A DNA stretch of 23,227 bases from UBA6544 sp038131165 (GTDB lineage Bacteria; Pseudomonadota; Alphaproteobacteria; UBA8366), in assembly GCA_038131165.1 (NCBI GenBank), contig JAYPOZ010000074.1:1-23227 (forward strand). Reading direction: 5' to 3'. How positions within the stretch are numbered: the first letter of the stretch is position 1; each line of letters opens with the position of its first letter. The position numbers and the translations under genes are program-made. Positions 7,555 through 15,232 of the stretch are shown here, one piece after another. The notes beneath the pieces are model-generated. The model was not told the DNA's origin and did not search any database. It worked only from the letters and a program-made list of their open reading frames with translations.

Positions 7555-9009
7555 TTAGCCGGCGAGCTTCTTCCTCAGAATTTCATTGACCGCCTGTGGA
7601 TTCGCCTTGCCCTGGCTTTCTTTCATCACCTGGCCGACGAACCAACCGAGAATTTTCTCGTTGCCGGATTGGAATTGCGCCACCTGTGCCTCGCCTCGGG
7701 CGATGACGGCATCGACGATATCCTCCAACGCCCCGGTATCGGTGATCTGGCGCAGACCCTTCTCCTCGACGATGGTCGCGGCATTCTTGCCGCTCTCGAA
7801 CATCTCCTCGAAGACGTCCTTGGCGATCCGGCCCGAAATCGTGCCGTCCGCGATCAGGTCGAGGAGCCCGCCGAGAGCGGCCGCGGAGACGGGGCTTTCC
7901 GTAATGGGCAGGCCGGCTTTGTTGAGGCGTCCGAACAAGTCGCCGGTAATCCAGTTCGAGGCCTGTTTGGCATCCCGGCCCGACGCTGCCGACTCGAAAT
8001 ATTCAGCCGTCTCGCGGTCCGCCACGAGAACACCCGCGTCGTAAGGGGAAAGATCGTAGTCGTGAATGAAACGATGCTTACGCTGATCCGGCAATTCGGG
8101 CAGCGTCGATTTCATCTCCTCGATGAATGCCGCGTCCAAATCGAGGGGCAACAAGTCCGGGTCGGGAAAATACCGGTAGTCGTGAGCGTCTTCCTTGGAG
8201 CGCATCGGGCGCGTCTCGCCCCGTCCTGTGTCGAAGAGCCGCGTTTCCTGGTCGATGGTGCCGCCTTCCTCGATGATTTCGATCTGGCGGCGGGCTTCGT
8301 ACTCGACGGCCTGCTTGAGAAAGCGGAGCGAATTCAGGTTCTTGATCTCGCAGCGCGTGCCGAGTTCGTCGCCGGGATGACGCACCGAGACGTTCACGTC
8401 GACCCGCAGCGAGCCTTCCTGCATATTGCCGTCGCAAGACTCGACATAGCGCAGGATCGAGCGCAGCTTTTCCACATAGGCGCCGGCCTCGTCCGCGGAG
8501 CGCATGTCCGGGCGCGAGACGATTTCCATCAATGCCACGCCCGCGCGGTTGAGATCGATGAAGGATTTGGTCGGATGCTGGTCGTGCAGGGATTTGCCGG
8601 CGTCCTGCTCCAGGTGCAGCCGCTCGATGCCGACGCGTTTGACTTCGCCGTCAGGCAGATCGACCTCGATTTCCCCTTCGCCCACGATCGGTGCTTCATA
8701 TTGGGAAATTTGGTAGCCGAAGGGCAAATCCGGGTAAAAATAGTTCTTACGCGCAAAAATCGAGCGTTCGTTGATTTTTGCGTTGATCGCCAATCCGGTC
8801 CGCACGGCTTGGCGGACGGCTTCCTTGTTCAGGACGGGCAGCATGCCCGGCATGGCGGCATCGACGAGGCTGACTTGCGTGTTGGGGGCGGCACCGAAGG
8901 TGGTCGGCGCTCCGGAGAACAATTTGGCGTTGGACGAAACCTGGGCATGGACTTCCAATCCAATCACGATTTCCCAATCGCCCGTCTCGCCTTTCAGAAG
9001 GTCGGCCAT
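7555..9009 (-). CDS. gatB: Asp-tRNA(Asn)/Glu-tRNA(Gln) amidotransferase subunit B
   Basis: A 484-residue GatB, the subunit that binds mischarged Glu-tRNA(Gln) or Asp-tRNA(Asn) and phosphorylates the acyl group before amidation. The N-terminal cradle domain starts with WEIVIGLEVHAQV, contains the family signature IDLNRAGVALMEIVSRPD and the segment GSLRVDVNVSVR, and the C-terminal helical and YqeY-like tail ends in NPQAVNEILRKKLAG. The ATG at 9009 (MADLLKGETGDWEIV) is chosen because it fits the family N terminus and lies 4 bases after the gatA stop; an upstream in-frame start at 9120 would run into gatA. It is third in the gatC-gatA-gatB operon. Confidence 0.97.
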   Translation of the reverse strand: MADLLKGETGDWEIVIGLEVHAQVSSNAKLFSGAPTTFGAAPNTQVSLVDAAMPGMLPVLNKEAVRQAVRTGLAINAKINERSIFARKNYFYPDLPFGYQISQYEAPIVGEGEIEVDLPDGEVKRVGIERLHLEQDAGKSLHDQHPTKSFIDLNRAGVALMEIVSRPDMRSADEAGAYVEKLRSILRYVESCDGNMQEGSLRVDVNVSVRHPGDELGTRCEIKNLNSLRFLKQAVEYEARRQIEIIEEGGTIDQETRLFDTGRGETRPMRSKEDAHDYRYFPDPDLLPLDLDAAFIEEMKSTLPELPDQRKHRFIHDYDLSPYDAGVLVADRETAEYFESAASGRDAKQASNWITGDLFGRLNKAGLPITESPVSAAALGGLLDLIADGTISGRIAKDVFEEMFESGKNAATIVEEKGLRQITDTGALEDIVDAVIARGEAQVAQFQSGNEKILGWFVGQVMKESQGKANPQAVNEILRKKLAG

Positions 9010-9013
9010 GATT

Positions 9014-10498
9014 TCAGCCTCCTGCGATGATTTGCGGTGTGGCGACAAAACCGGCGGCGTCTTCGATGGCCTGCCCAAGGCCGAGCACCGTCGCTTCGTC
9101 GAAGGGGCGCCCGATGACATGCAGGCCGAGCGGCAGGCCGTCGCCGGAAAGACCGGCGGGGACGGAGATCGCCGGCAACCCCGCCATCGACGCCGGGACC
9201 GTCAGCACGTCGTTCAGGTACATTGCGATGGGATCGTCCATTTTCTCGCCCTGGGCGAAGGCGGCGCTCGGCGTGGTCGGGGTCAGGATGGCGTCGACCC
9301 GGTCCCAGGCCTGGCGGAAATCGTCCGCGATCCGGGTACGGACCTTCTGTGCCTGCAGATAATAGGCATCGTAGTAACCGGCGGAGAGGACATAGGTGCC
9401 GATCAGAACCCGCCGCTGCACTTCTTCGCCGAACCCGGCGCCGCGGGTGTTTTCATACATTTCCTGCAGCGTGTCGCCCTCGACCCGCAAGCCGTAGCGG
9501 ACGCCGTCGTAGCGCGCCAGATTGGAGGAGGCCTCCGCCGGCGCCACGATATAGTAGGCGGGCAAGGCGTATTTCGTGTGCGGCAGGCTGATCTCGACAA
9601 TCTCGGCGCCCGCCGCCTTCAACCACTCGGCGCCGTCGTCCCAAAGCTTCTCTATCTCCGGCGGGGTGCCGTCGATCCGGTATTCCCTGGGAATGCCGAT
9701 TTTCATGCCTTTGAGGTCGCCGCCGAGCGTCGCTTCGTAATCCGGCACGGGCAGGTTCACGCTGGTCGAATCCTTCGGGTCATGCCCCGCCATGGCGCCC
9801 AGCATGATCGCCGCGTCGCGGACCGTGCGCGTCAGCGGTCCGGCCTGATCGAGCGAGGACGCAAAGGCGACGACGCCCCAGCGCGAGCAGCGCCCGTAAG
9901 TGGGCTTCATGCCGACTATGCCGCAAAAGGAGGCGGGCTGGCGGATGGAACCGCCTGTGTCCGTGCCCGTCGCCGCAATGGCGCCGTGGGCCGCGACGAT
10001 GGCGGCAGAGCCGCCGGACGAGCCGCCCGGGACGTACTTCTTGTTGTCCTGGGCATTGGAGCGCCAGGGATTCTCCACGGCGCCGTAATAGCTGGTCATG
10101 TTCGACGATCCCATCGCGAACTCGTCCAGATTGGTCTTGCCGAGCATGACGGCGCCGGCATTCCAGAGATTGCCGCTCACCGTCGATTCATAGGTCGGCT
10201 TGAAGCCGTCGAGAATGTGGCTGGCGGCCGTCGTCAGGACGCCTTCGGTGCAGAACAAATCCTTCATGCCGATGGGAATGCCTTCCATCGAGCCGCCCTC
10301 GCCGCGGGCGAGCTTGGCGGCAGAAGCGTTCGCCATCTCAAGGGCGCGCTCCGGCGTCTCGGTGATGAAGGCATTGAGCGGGCGTAGGCTTTCAACCGCC
10401 GTAACATAGGCTTCCGTCAGTTCGACCGCCCCGATGGCGCCGTCCCGCAGCTTGTCGCGGGCATCGGCGAGAGTGAGCGCAAGCAGGTCCCGGCTCAT
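9014..10498 (-). CDS. gatA: Asp-tRNA(Asn)/Glu-tRNA(Gln) amidotransferase subunit A
   Basis: A 494-residue amidase-signature protein that hydrolyses glutamine and channels ammonia to GatB. The catalytic Ser-cisSer-Lys triad is complete: K79 in GIPIGMKDLF, S160 in VPGGSSGGSAA and S184 in GTDTGGSIRQPASFCG, with the spacing seen in characterised GatA proteins. The ATG at 10498 (MSRDLLALTLADARDKL) overlaps the gatC stop as ATGA. The open frame extends further upstream to 10675, but that part lies inside gatC and is Arg-rich nonsense, so it is not used. Co-expressed with gatC and gatB. Confidence 0.97.
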   Translation of the reverse strand: MSRDLLALTLADARDKLRDGAIGAVELTEAYVTAVESLRPLNAFITETPERALEMANASAAKLARGEGGSMEGIPIGMKDLFCTEGVLTTAASHILDGFKPTYESTVSGNLWNAGAVMLGKTNLDEFAMGSSNMTSYYGAVENPWRSNAQDNKKYVPGGSSGGSAAIVAAHGAIAATGTDTGGSIRQPASFCGIVGMKPTYGRCSRWGVVAFASSLDQAGPLTRTVRDAAIMLGAMAGHDPKDSTSVNLPVPDYEATLGGDLKGMKIGIPREYRIDGTPPEIEKLWDDGAEWLKAAGAEIVEISLPHTKYALPAYYIVAPAEASSNLARYDGVRYGLRVEGDTLQEMYENTRGAGFGEEVQRRVLIGTYVLSAGYYDAYYLQAQKVRTRIADDFRQAWDRVDAILTPTTPSAAFAQGEKMDDPIAMYLNDVLTVPASMAGLPAISVPAGLSGDGLPLGLHVIGRPFDEATVLGLGQAIEDAAGFVATPQIIAGG

Positions 10499-10782
10499 TC
10501 GACCACCTTCGGCACCGTGTAGAAGGCCTCTTCGGCCTGCGGGGCGTTCTGCAGCACCTGTTCGACCTGGTCGGCATCCGTGACGACATCGTCGCGCAGC
10601 GGCGCCACGGTCTCGACGACCGAGGTCATGGGGGCGACGCCGTCGGTGTCGACCTCGGACAATTGTTCGATCCAACCGATAATATTGTTAAGTTCGCCCG
10701 CAAGCGGCGTGAGGTTTTCCTGCGGCACCTTAATCCGTGCCAGGGCGGCAATACGGCGAACCGTTTCCTGATCGAGGGCCAT
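10495..10782 (-). CDS. gatC: Asp-tRNA(Asn)/Glu-tRNA(Gln) amidotransferase subunit C
   Basis: A 95-residue GatC, the small belt subunit that wraps the GatA-GatB interface and stabilises the complex. The N-terminal MALDQETVRRIAALARIKV and LAGELNNIIGWIEQL helices, the D-x-D-G-V-x-P-M-T turn (DTDGVAPMTS) and the C-terminal EEAFYTVPKVVE are characteristic, and the length is normal. A strong GGAGG lies just upstream of the ATG at 10782. It is the first gene of the amidotransferase operon, and its stop overlaps the gatA start. Confidence 0.96.
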   Translation of the reverse strand: MALDQETVRRIAALARIKVPQENLTPLAGELNNIIGWIEQLSEVDTDGVAPMTSVVETVAPLRDDVVTDADQVEQVLQNAPQAEEAFYTVPKVVE

Positions 10783-11047
10783 GGATTCCTCCGGCTATAT
10801 TCGGAATGCGGCGGGAAGCTATCATCGGCCCGCGAGTGCGGCAAGGGAGCAACTTTGTCGGGCGTGCCGCCACGTCGGAGGATCGCCGGCGTCGGCGCCC
10901 GCCGCGGGAGGGATGAAGGCATCCCGGAGGGCCGCAGCAGCGCCCGTAAATCATTTTATATTCGATATGATATTTGAGATTGCGGCGACATAAGCCTCAA
11001 GCTTTCGCGCAACCGGTTCCGCGTCGGGCCTGCAGCGTCCGCCTATG
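10783..11047 (-). promoter_or_regulatory. Non-coding stretch upstream of gatC, probable promoter region
   Basis: This is the main part of a roughly 340-base gap without a convincing gene. It contains an A/T-rich block at 10948-10980 that stands out in a GC-rich region. On the minus strand a weak promoter can be drawn as TTGAGG (11000-10995), 17-base spacer, TCAAAT (10977-10972), each matching the consensus in four of six bases. The leader of about 190 bases between this and gatC is GC-rich and could fold, but I see no recognisable riboswitch or attenuator. Confidence 0.3.
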
Positions 11048-11079
11048 CCGCTTCCGGCGCCTGGTGACGCCGGAAGCGG
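11048..11079. terminator. Strong hairpin after the chemoreceptor-like gene
   Basis: CCGCTTCCGGCG (11048-11059) and CGCCGGAAGCGG (11068-11079) form a perfect 12-bp stem with an 8-base loop, 40 bases downstream of the chemoreceptor-like gene's stop. On the plus strand it is followed by a T-rich run (TTATTATTTC); on the minus strand, the direction of the gene, it is followed by CATAGGCGG. The base context therefore favours termination of plus-strand transcription, although position suggests it ends the minus-strand gene. It may also be a palindromic intergenic repeat. Confidence 0.5.
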
Positions 11080-11118
11080 TTATTATTTCAAGATCAAAAC
11101 AGATGGAGGTGCCGCGTC

Positions 11119-11463
11119 TCAGCTGAGCGAGCGGCGCGCATCCGAGATTTTGTTTTCGAGTTCCGTGGCTTCGTTCGTCAGCTTCTGAACCGTCCCGGAA
11201 ATCTCTTCCGTCGCAGTGCGGGTCTGTCCGGCCAAAGCCTTGACCTCGCCGGCCACGACGGCAAATCCCTTGCCGTGATCGCCAGCCCGGGCGGCCTCGA
11301 TGTTGGCGTTCAGTGCCAGAAAGTTGGTCTGACTGGCAACTTCCTCGATCTGCTGGGCGATTTTGCCCACGTTCTGAATCTCGGAGAAAAGATTTTTGAT
11401 CTTTTCCTCGATTTCGTCGAACACATTGGGGGAAATGCTGTTCCCGCCATGTTGTTCGCTCAT
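11119..11463 (-). CDS. Stand-alone soluble chemoreceptor signalling-tip protein
   Basis: A 114-residue protein that consists almost only of the methyl-accepting chemotaxis protein signalling hairpin. Residues 40-80 carry the highly conserved tip (ASQTNFLALNANIEAARAG, then DHGKGFAVVAGEVKALAGQT), flanked by short coiled-coil arms (about 14-40 and 82-110). No transmembrane segment, HAMP or sensor domain is present, so it would be cytoplasmic. This tip normally binds CheA and CheW. The ATG at 11463 (MSEQHGGN) is preferred over an in-frame TTG at 11478 because it has GGGAG at usable spacing. Sequence upstream to 11521 shows no longer receptor frame. It may be a short soluble receptor, a decoy for CheA/CheW or a domain remnant. 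No other che genes are in the window. Confidence 0.8.
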   Translation of the reverse strand: MSEQHGGNSISPNVFDEIEEKIKNLFSEIQNVGKIAQQIEEVASQTNFLALNANIEAARAGDHGKGFAVVAGEVKALAGQTRTATEEISGTVQKLTNEATELENKISDARRSLS

Positions 11464-11623
11464 TTCTCGTACTCCCAATAATCCTAGCTGCGCCGATCTT
11501 ACGCGCCGAACGCTGTACCAAATATGACGCTGAAAGTTTTAGATTTGGTTAACAAGCCTTCTTTCTGGACGTGTAACAATCGAATGAAGGGTATATCGCT
11601 ACCCCAATAGAAGTGTCCCTTTA

Positions 11624-12481
11624 TCAATTCAGGAACGGTTTGTCACCGTTTACTGTAACCCGGTGCATATACCGGCGCTCTCCGGGATAATCGTTTAGAG
11701 CGTAATGCATCAGGCAGCGGTTGTCCCAAAATGCGACCGATCCCTTTTCCCAGCGGAAACGGCAGGTGAATTCGGGCCGCGCGCAATGGGCAAACAGGAA
11801 CTCGAGCAGCGGTTTGCTTTCGGCTTCCGTCATATTCTCGAACCCGATGGTGAAAGGCCGGTTGACAAAGATGCTCTTGCGGCCGGTCTCCGGATGGCTG
11901 CGCACGACGGGATGGACGCTCACGATCGCGTCGGCCTCGGGATCGATGTCGTCCCGCAGTTTCGTCGACCGGGCGGCGTTGCGGTCCGCGCGGCTGGCCG
12001 TATCGGTCAGGGTGCGGCTGCTGTGCACCGCGTTCAGGCCGCGCAACAATTCCTTCATGCCGTCGGAAAGGCTCTCATAGGCCAGATACTGATTGGCGAA
12101 CATCGTGTCGCCGCCGCGCGACGGCGTGTCGAGGGCGTAAAGGATCGAGCCGAGCGGCGGTTCCGGAAGGTTGGTCAGATCGGAATGCCAGACACCGCCG
12201 ATATTCCGCTCCGCATCGGGTTCCTTCAAGACCGGCAGGATTTCCGGATGCCCCTCGAGATTGACGTATTGCGGATGCACGTTCAGCGTTCCGAACCGGC
12301 GGCCGAAGGCCTTGTGCTGTTCCGGCGTCATCTCTTGGTCGCGGAAGAAGATCACTTGATGGTCCAGTAAGGCCTGGCGGATTTCTCCGACGATATTGTC
12401 GCCGAGTTCCTCCGACATATCGACGCCGTGAATCACCGCTCCACAGGCACCCGCGATCCGTTCGAGTTCGATTTCGGCCAT
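11624..12481 (-). CDS. TauD/TfdA family Fe(II)/2-oxoglutarate dioxygenase (copy 1)
   Basis: A 285-residue enzyme of the TauD/TfdA family, which uses Fe(II), O2 and 2-oxoglutarate to hydroxylate substrates and often cleaves C-O, C-S or C-N bonds. The iron triad is H99 and D101 (VWHSDLT) with H259 (DNRCLMHYALNDY); R270 eleven residues later and T126 (GGDT) match the 2-oxoglutarate binding residues of TauD. The ATG at 12481 (MAEIELERIAG) has GGAGG eight bases upstream; the longer open frame to 12607 is not supported. It is divergent from copy 2 across 111 bases and shares with it the stretch FANQYLAYESLSDGMK. The substrate (sulfonate, aryloxy acid or other) is unknown. Confidence 0.93.
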   Translation of the reverse strand: MAEIELERIAGACGAVIHGVDMSEELGDNIVGEIRQALLDHQVIFFRDQEMTPEQHKAFGRRFGTLNVHPQYVNLEGHPEILPVLKEPDAERNIGGVWHSDLTNLPEPPLGSILYALDTPSRGGDTMFANQYLAYESLSDGMKELLRGLNAVHSSRTLTDTASRADRNAARSTKLRDDIDPEADAIVSVHPVVRSHPETGRKSIFVNRPFTIGFENMTEAESKPLLEFLFAHCARPEFTCRFRWEKGSVAFWDNRCLMHYALNDYPGERRYMHRVTVNGDKPFLN

Positions 12482-12592
12482 CTTGATTTCCTCCGTTGAT
12501 TGATAAAGAGAGTTCGGCCAGTGTCCCTCCGCGTCAAGCGTCTTGCCGTGCGGGCAGGTCTCGCTACCTGTTTCGCGGAGAAGGAGAAGACA

Positions 12593-13441
12593 ATGAGCTA
12601 CCAACATATCGAGGTGAAACCGGTCGCGGGCGCCATCGGCGCGGAGATTTCCGGGCCGGATCTAAGCGCGGATATTTCCGACGATACGGTCGCGGAAATT
12701 CGCGCGGCGCTGCTGCAGTATTTGGTGATTTTCTTTCGCGACCAGGACATCTCGGACGACGACCTGGCGCGTTTCGGCCGTAAGTTCGGGGAATTAGCGC
12801 CGCTGCCGCCGCACCGTCAGTTTCCCGGCAAGTTTCCGGAGCTTCTGGTGGTCGACAAGAAGCCGGAGGACAAGCTGAACTTCGGCTGGGAATGGCATTC
12901 TGACACCAGCCATCTGGAGGTGCCGTCGCTCGGCTCGATTCTGGTCGCTAAAATCGTCCCGCCGATGGGGGGCGATACCTTGTTCGCCAACCAGTATCTG
13001 GCCTATGAGAGCCTTTCCGACGGCATGAAGAAGCTGCTCGACGGGCTGCGCGCGGTTCACTCGAACGGTCGGATTCTGCGCACATTGGCCGAGGGCCGGA
13101 CGCCGCCGCGCGGCAGCGAGGCCGAATCGGCGAATTGGGCGGAGATGTCGGCGACCCACCCCGTCGTGCGCACGCATCCGGAGACCGGCCGCAAGGCCCT
13201 CTACGTCAACGAGATGCATACCGAGCGGCTTGAGGGCATGACCGTCGAGGAAAGCCAGCCGCTGTTGCAGTTTCTCTATGAACATGCGGCCCGCCCCGAG
13301 CTGACCTGCCGGTTTCAATGGCGCGCAGGTTCGATCGCGTTCTGGGATAATCGAAGCTGCCAGCACCTGGCCTTGAACGACTACCCGGGCCACCGCCGGT
13401 TGATGCACCGGGTTCAGGTAAGGGGCACGGCGCCCGCCTAG
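12593..13441 (+). CDS. TauD/TfdA family Fe(II)/2-oxoglutarate dioxygenase (copy 2)
   Basis: A 282-residue TauD/TfdA-type dioxygenase. Iron ligands are H102 and D104 (WEWHSDTSH) and H258 (DNRSCQHLALNDY), with the 2-oxoglutarate arginine at R269. The ATG at 12593 (MSYQHIEVKPVAGAIGAEIS) is preceded by an AAGGAG-type site; the in-frame extension to 12500 reads as low-complexity non-family sequence. It is the first gene of a plus-strand unit with the hydrolase, SDR and acyl-CoA ligase that follow after 60, 6 and 9 bases, which suggests its product is processed by these enzymes. Paralogue of the copies at 11624 and 19967. Confidence 0.93.
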   Translation: MSYQHIEVKPVAGAIGAEISGPDLSADISDDTVAEIRAALLQYLVIFFRDQDISDDDLARFGRKFGELAPLPPHRQFPGKFPELLVVDKKPEDKLNFGWEWHSDTSHLEVPSLGSILVAKIVPPMGGDTLFANQYLAYESLSDGMKKLLDGLRAVHSNGRILRTLAEGRTPPRGSEAESANWAEMSATHPVVRTHPETGRKALYVNEMHTERLEGMTVEESQPLLQFLYEHAARPELTCRFQWRAGSIAFWDNRSCQHLALNDYPGHRRLMHRVQVRGTAPA

Positions 13442-13501
13442 GCGCCAGAGGATAATCAGGCGCGGCTCCCAAGGGCGCGCAATTTGGAGGGTAGGGTTCC
13501 C

Positions 13502-14452
13502 ATGTTTAAAGCCGACGCCGACACGCAACGCATGATCGATTGGGCGACCGCCGCCGGCTTGCCGCCGCTCTATACGCTCTCGCCGGAAGCGGCGCGGGCG
13601 CAATCGGCGGCGGGGACGCTGAAGACCGCGCTCGATATCGAGCCGGTGGCGCGCGTGGAGAACATCGATATCGATGGGCCGGGCGGGCCCCTGCCGGTCC
13701 GGATTTATTATCCGATGGAGGCGCCCGGCGGCCCGCTCCCCATCCTCCTGTACTATCACGGCGGCGGTTTCGTGATCGGCAGCGTCGAGACGCATGATTC
13801 CATTCCCCGGATACTGGCAAACCGCGCGGGCGCCATCGTCGTCTCCGTCGAGTACCGCTTGGCGCCCGAACACCGCTATCCGGCGGGTGTCGAGGACGCC
13901 GAGGCTTCCGTCTTGTGGGCGCTCGAGAACGGCGCCGCGATCGGCGGCGATCCCACCCGCATTGCCGTCTCCGGCGACAGTGCGGGCGGTAATTTGGCGG
14001 CGGTGGCGGCGCTGCGCGTGCGGAACACGGTCGGCAAGGCTCTGGTGGCCCAGGCGCTGCTCTATCCGGTCGCCGATCACGGCACGTTGGAGGCGCATGC
14101 CTCGCGCCGCGATCACGCGGATACGTTTCCCATTCGCAAGCCGTTGATGGCGTGGTTCCACAATCACTATTTCGGCCACGACGATCCTATGATGGAGCCG
14201 GATGCTTCCCCGCTGCACCATCCGGATTTAAGCGGGCTGGCTCCCGCCTATGTCATGACCGCTGGGCTCGACCCGCTACTGGACGAGGGCAAGGCCTATG
14301 CCGAGGCGATGCAGGCGGCAGGCGTCGACGTCGTCTACAGCTGCTGGGAGACGACGATCCATGGCTTCCTGCAGATGGGCAAGGTCATTCCGGCCGCCGC
14401 CGATGCGCTGGCCGAGACGGCGGCATATCTGAAAAAACGGTTCGAGGCCTGA
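13502..14452 (+). CDS. Alpha/beta hydrolase, hormone-sensitive lipase family
   Basis: A 316-residue esterase/lipase of the HSL (family IV) group. The oxyanion motif HGGGF is at 86-90, the nucleophile S160 lies in GDSAGG, and the acid D257 (GLDPLLDEG) and H287 (HGFLQMG) complete the triad. It hydrolyses short to medium carboxylic esters or lactones in the cytoplasm; no signal peptide. The ATG at 13502 is preceded by GGAGGGTAGGG, so it is preferred over an in-frame TTG at 13484 that overlaps this ribosome site. It follows the dioxygenase by 60 bases and precedes the SDR by 6, so is probably co-transcribed and may open an ester or lactone made in the pathway. Confidence 0.93.
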   Translation: MFKADADTQRMIDWATAAGLPPLYTLSPEAARAQSAAGTLKTALDIEPVARVENIDIDGPGGPLPVRIYYPMEAPGGPLPILLYYHGGGFVIGSVETHDSIPRILANRAGAIVVSVEYRLAPEHRYPAGVEDAEASVLWALENGAAIGGDPTRIAVSGDSAGGNLAAVAALRVRNTVGKALVAQALLYPVADHGTLEAHASRRDHADTFPIRKPLMAWFHNHYFGHDDPMMEPDASPLHHPDLSGLAPAYVMTAGLDPLLDEGKAYAEAMQAAGVDVVYSCWETTIHGFLQMGKVIPAAADALAETAAYLKKRFEA

Positions 14453-14458
14453 GCGGCG

Positions 14459-15223
14459 ATGCCGAATGACGGCAAGCTGGCCGGCAAGACGGCGCTGGTG
14501 ACGGGCGGCGCGTCCGGGATCGGCGCGGCCATCGCCGCGGCGCTGAGCGGCGAGGGGGCGCGCGTCGTCGTCTCCGACCTCGATCGGGCGAAGGGCGCCG
14601 CCTTTGCCGAGACGCTGCCGGACGGGATATTTCTCGAGCACGATGTCACCGACGAGGACGCGTGGGAAGCCTGCCTGGAGACAATCGAAGCGGACTGCGG
14701 CGGCCTCGATATTCTCGTGAACAATGCCGGCGTCATGCCGGCGCTGACGACCATCGAGGACACGTCGTTTGCGGAATGGCGGCGGGTCATGTCGATCAAC
14801 ATGGACGGTGTGTTTCTCGGCGTGAAGCACGGCATTCGCGCGATGAAGGCGCGGGGCGGTGTGATCGTCAATATTTCCTCGATCATGGGACTGGTCGGCG
14901 AATCCATCGTCGGTGCCTATAGCGCTTCCAAGGGCGGGGTCCGGCTGCTGACGAAATCGGCGGCGGTCGAATGCGGCCACCTTGGTTATCCGATCCGCAT
15001 CAATTCCGTCCATCCGGGCTATATCGACGCCGGTATGTTTGCCGCCATGGCGGACACCCACGATCCCGAGCGCATGCGCCGTCATTTCGCCAATCTGACG
15101 CCGATGAAACGGTTGGGCCGGCCCGAGGAGATCGCCCGCGGCGTCGTGTTCCTCGCTTCCGACGACGCCAGTTTCGCGACCGGGGCGGAACTGGTGCTCG
15201 ACGGCGGATATACCGCGCGTTAG
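14459..15223 (+). CDS. Short-chain dehydrogenase/reductase, NAD-type
   Basis: A 254-residue classical SDR. The cofactor motif TGGASGIG is at 15-22; an aspartate at 40 after the second strand (VVVSDLD) favours NAD(H). NNAG is at 88-91, and the catalytic set is N114, S140/S141 (NISSIM), Y154 and K158 (YSASK). The tail LDGGYTAR is typical. It oxidises a secondary alcohol or reduces a ketone in the cytoplasm, consistent with processing a hydroxylated intermediate, and sits between the hydrolase and the CoA ligase in a tightly spaced unit. The specific substrate is not readable. Confidence 0.94.
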   Translation: MPNDGKLAGKTALVTGGASGIGAAIAAALSGEGARVVVSDLDRAKGAAFAETLPDGIFLEHDVTDEDAWEACLETIEADCGGLDILVNNAGVMPALTTIEDTSFAEWRRVMSINMDGVFLGVKHGIRAMKARGGVIVNISSIMGLVGESIVGAYSASKGGVRLLTKSAAVECGHLGYPIRINSVHPGYIDAGMFAAMADTHDPERMRRHFANLTPMKRLGRPEEIARGVVFLASDDASFATGAELVLDGGYTAR

Positions 15224-15232
15224 AACGCCTCC

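Noticed and set aside
7669..9030. 453-codon plus-strand open frame opposite gatB
   Set aside because: Mirror of gatB codon bias; no start signal and no recognisable domain.
8771..10387. 538-codon plus-strand open frame opposite gatA
   Set aside because: Antisense to a gatA with a full catalytic triad; the translation is low-complexity and matches no known fold pattern.
10783..11118. Possible small RNA, tRNA or riboswitch in the gap upstream of gatC
   Set aside because: No cloverleaf, no conserved riboswitch core and no coding frame with sensible composition; only a weak promoter and one hairpin could be supported.
12794..14221. 475-codon minus-strand open frame opposite dioxygenase copy 2 and the hydrolase
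   Set aside because: It spans two unrelated real genes in antisense and is Arg-rich without motifs.
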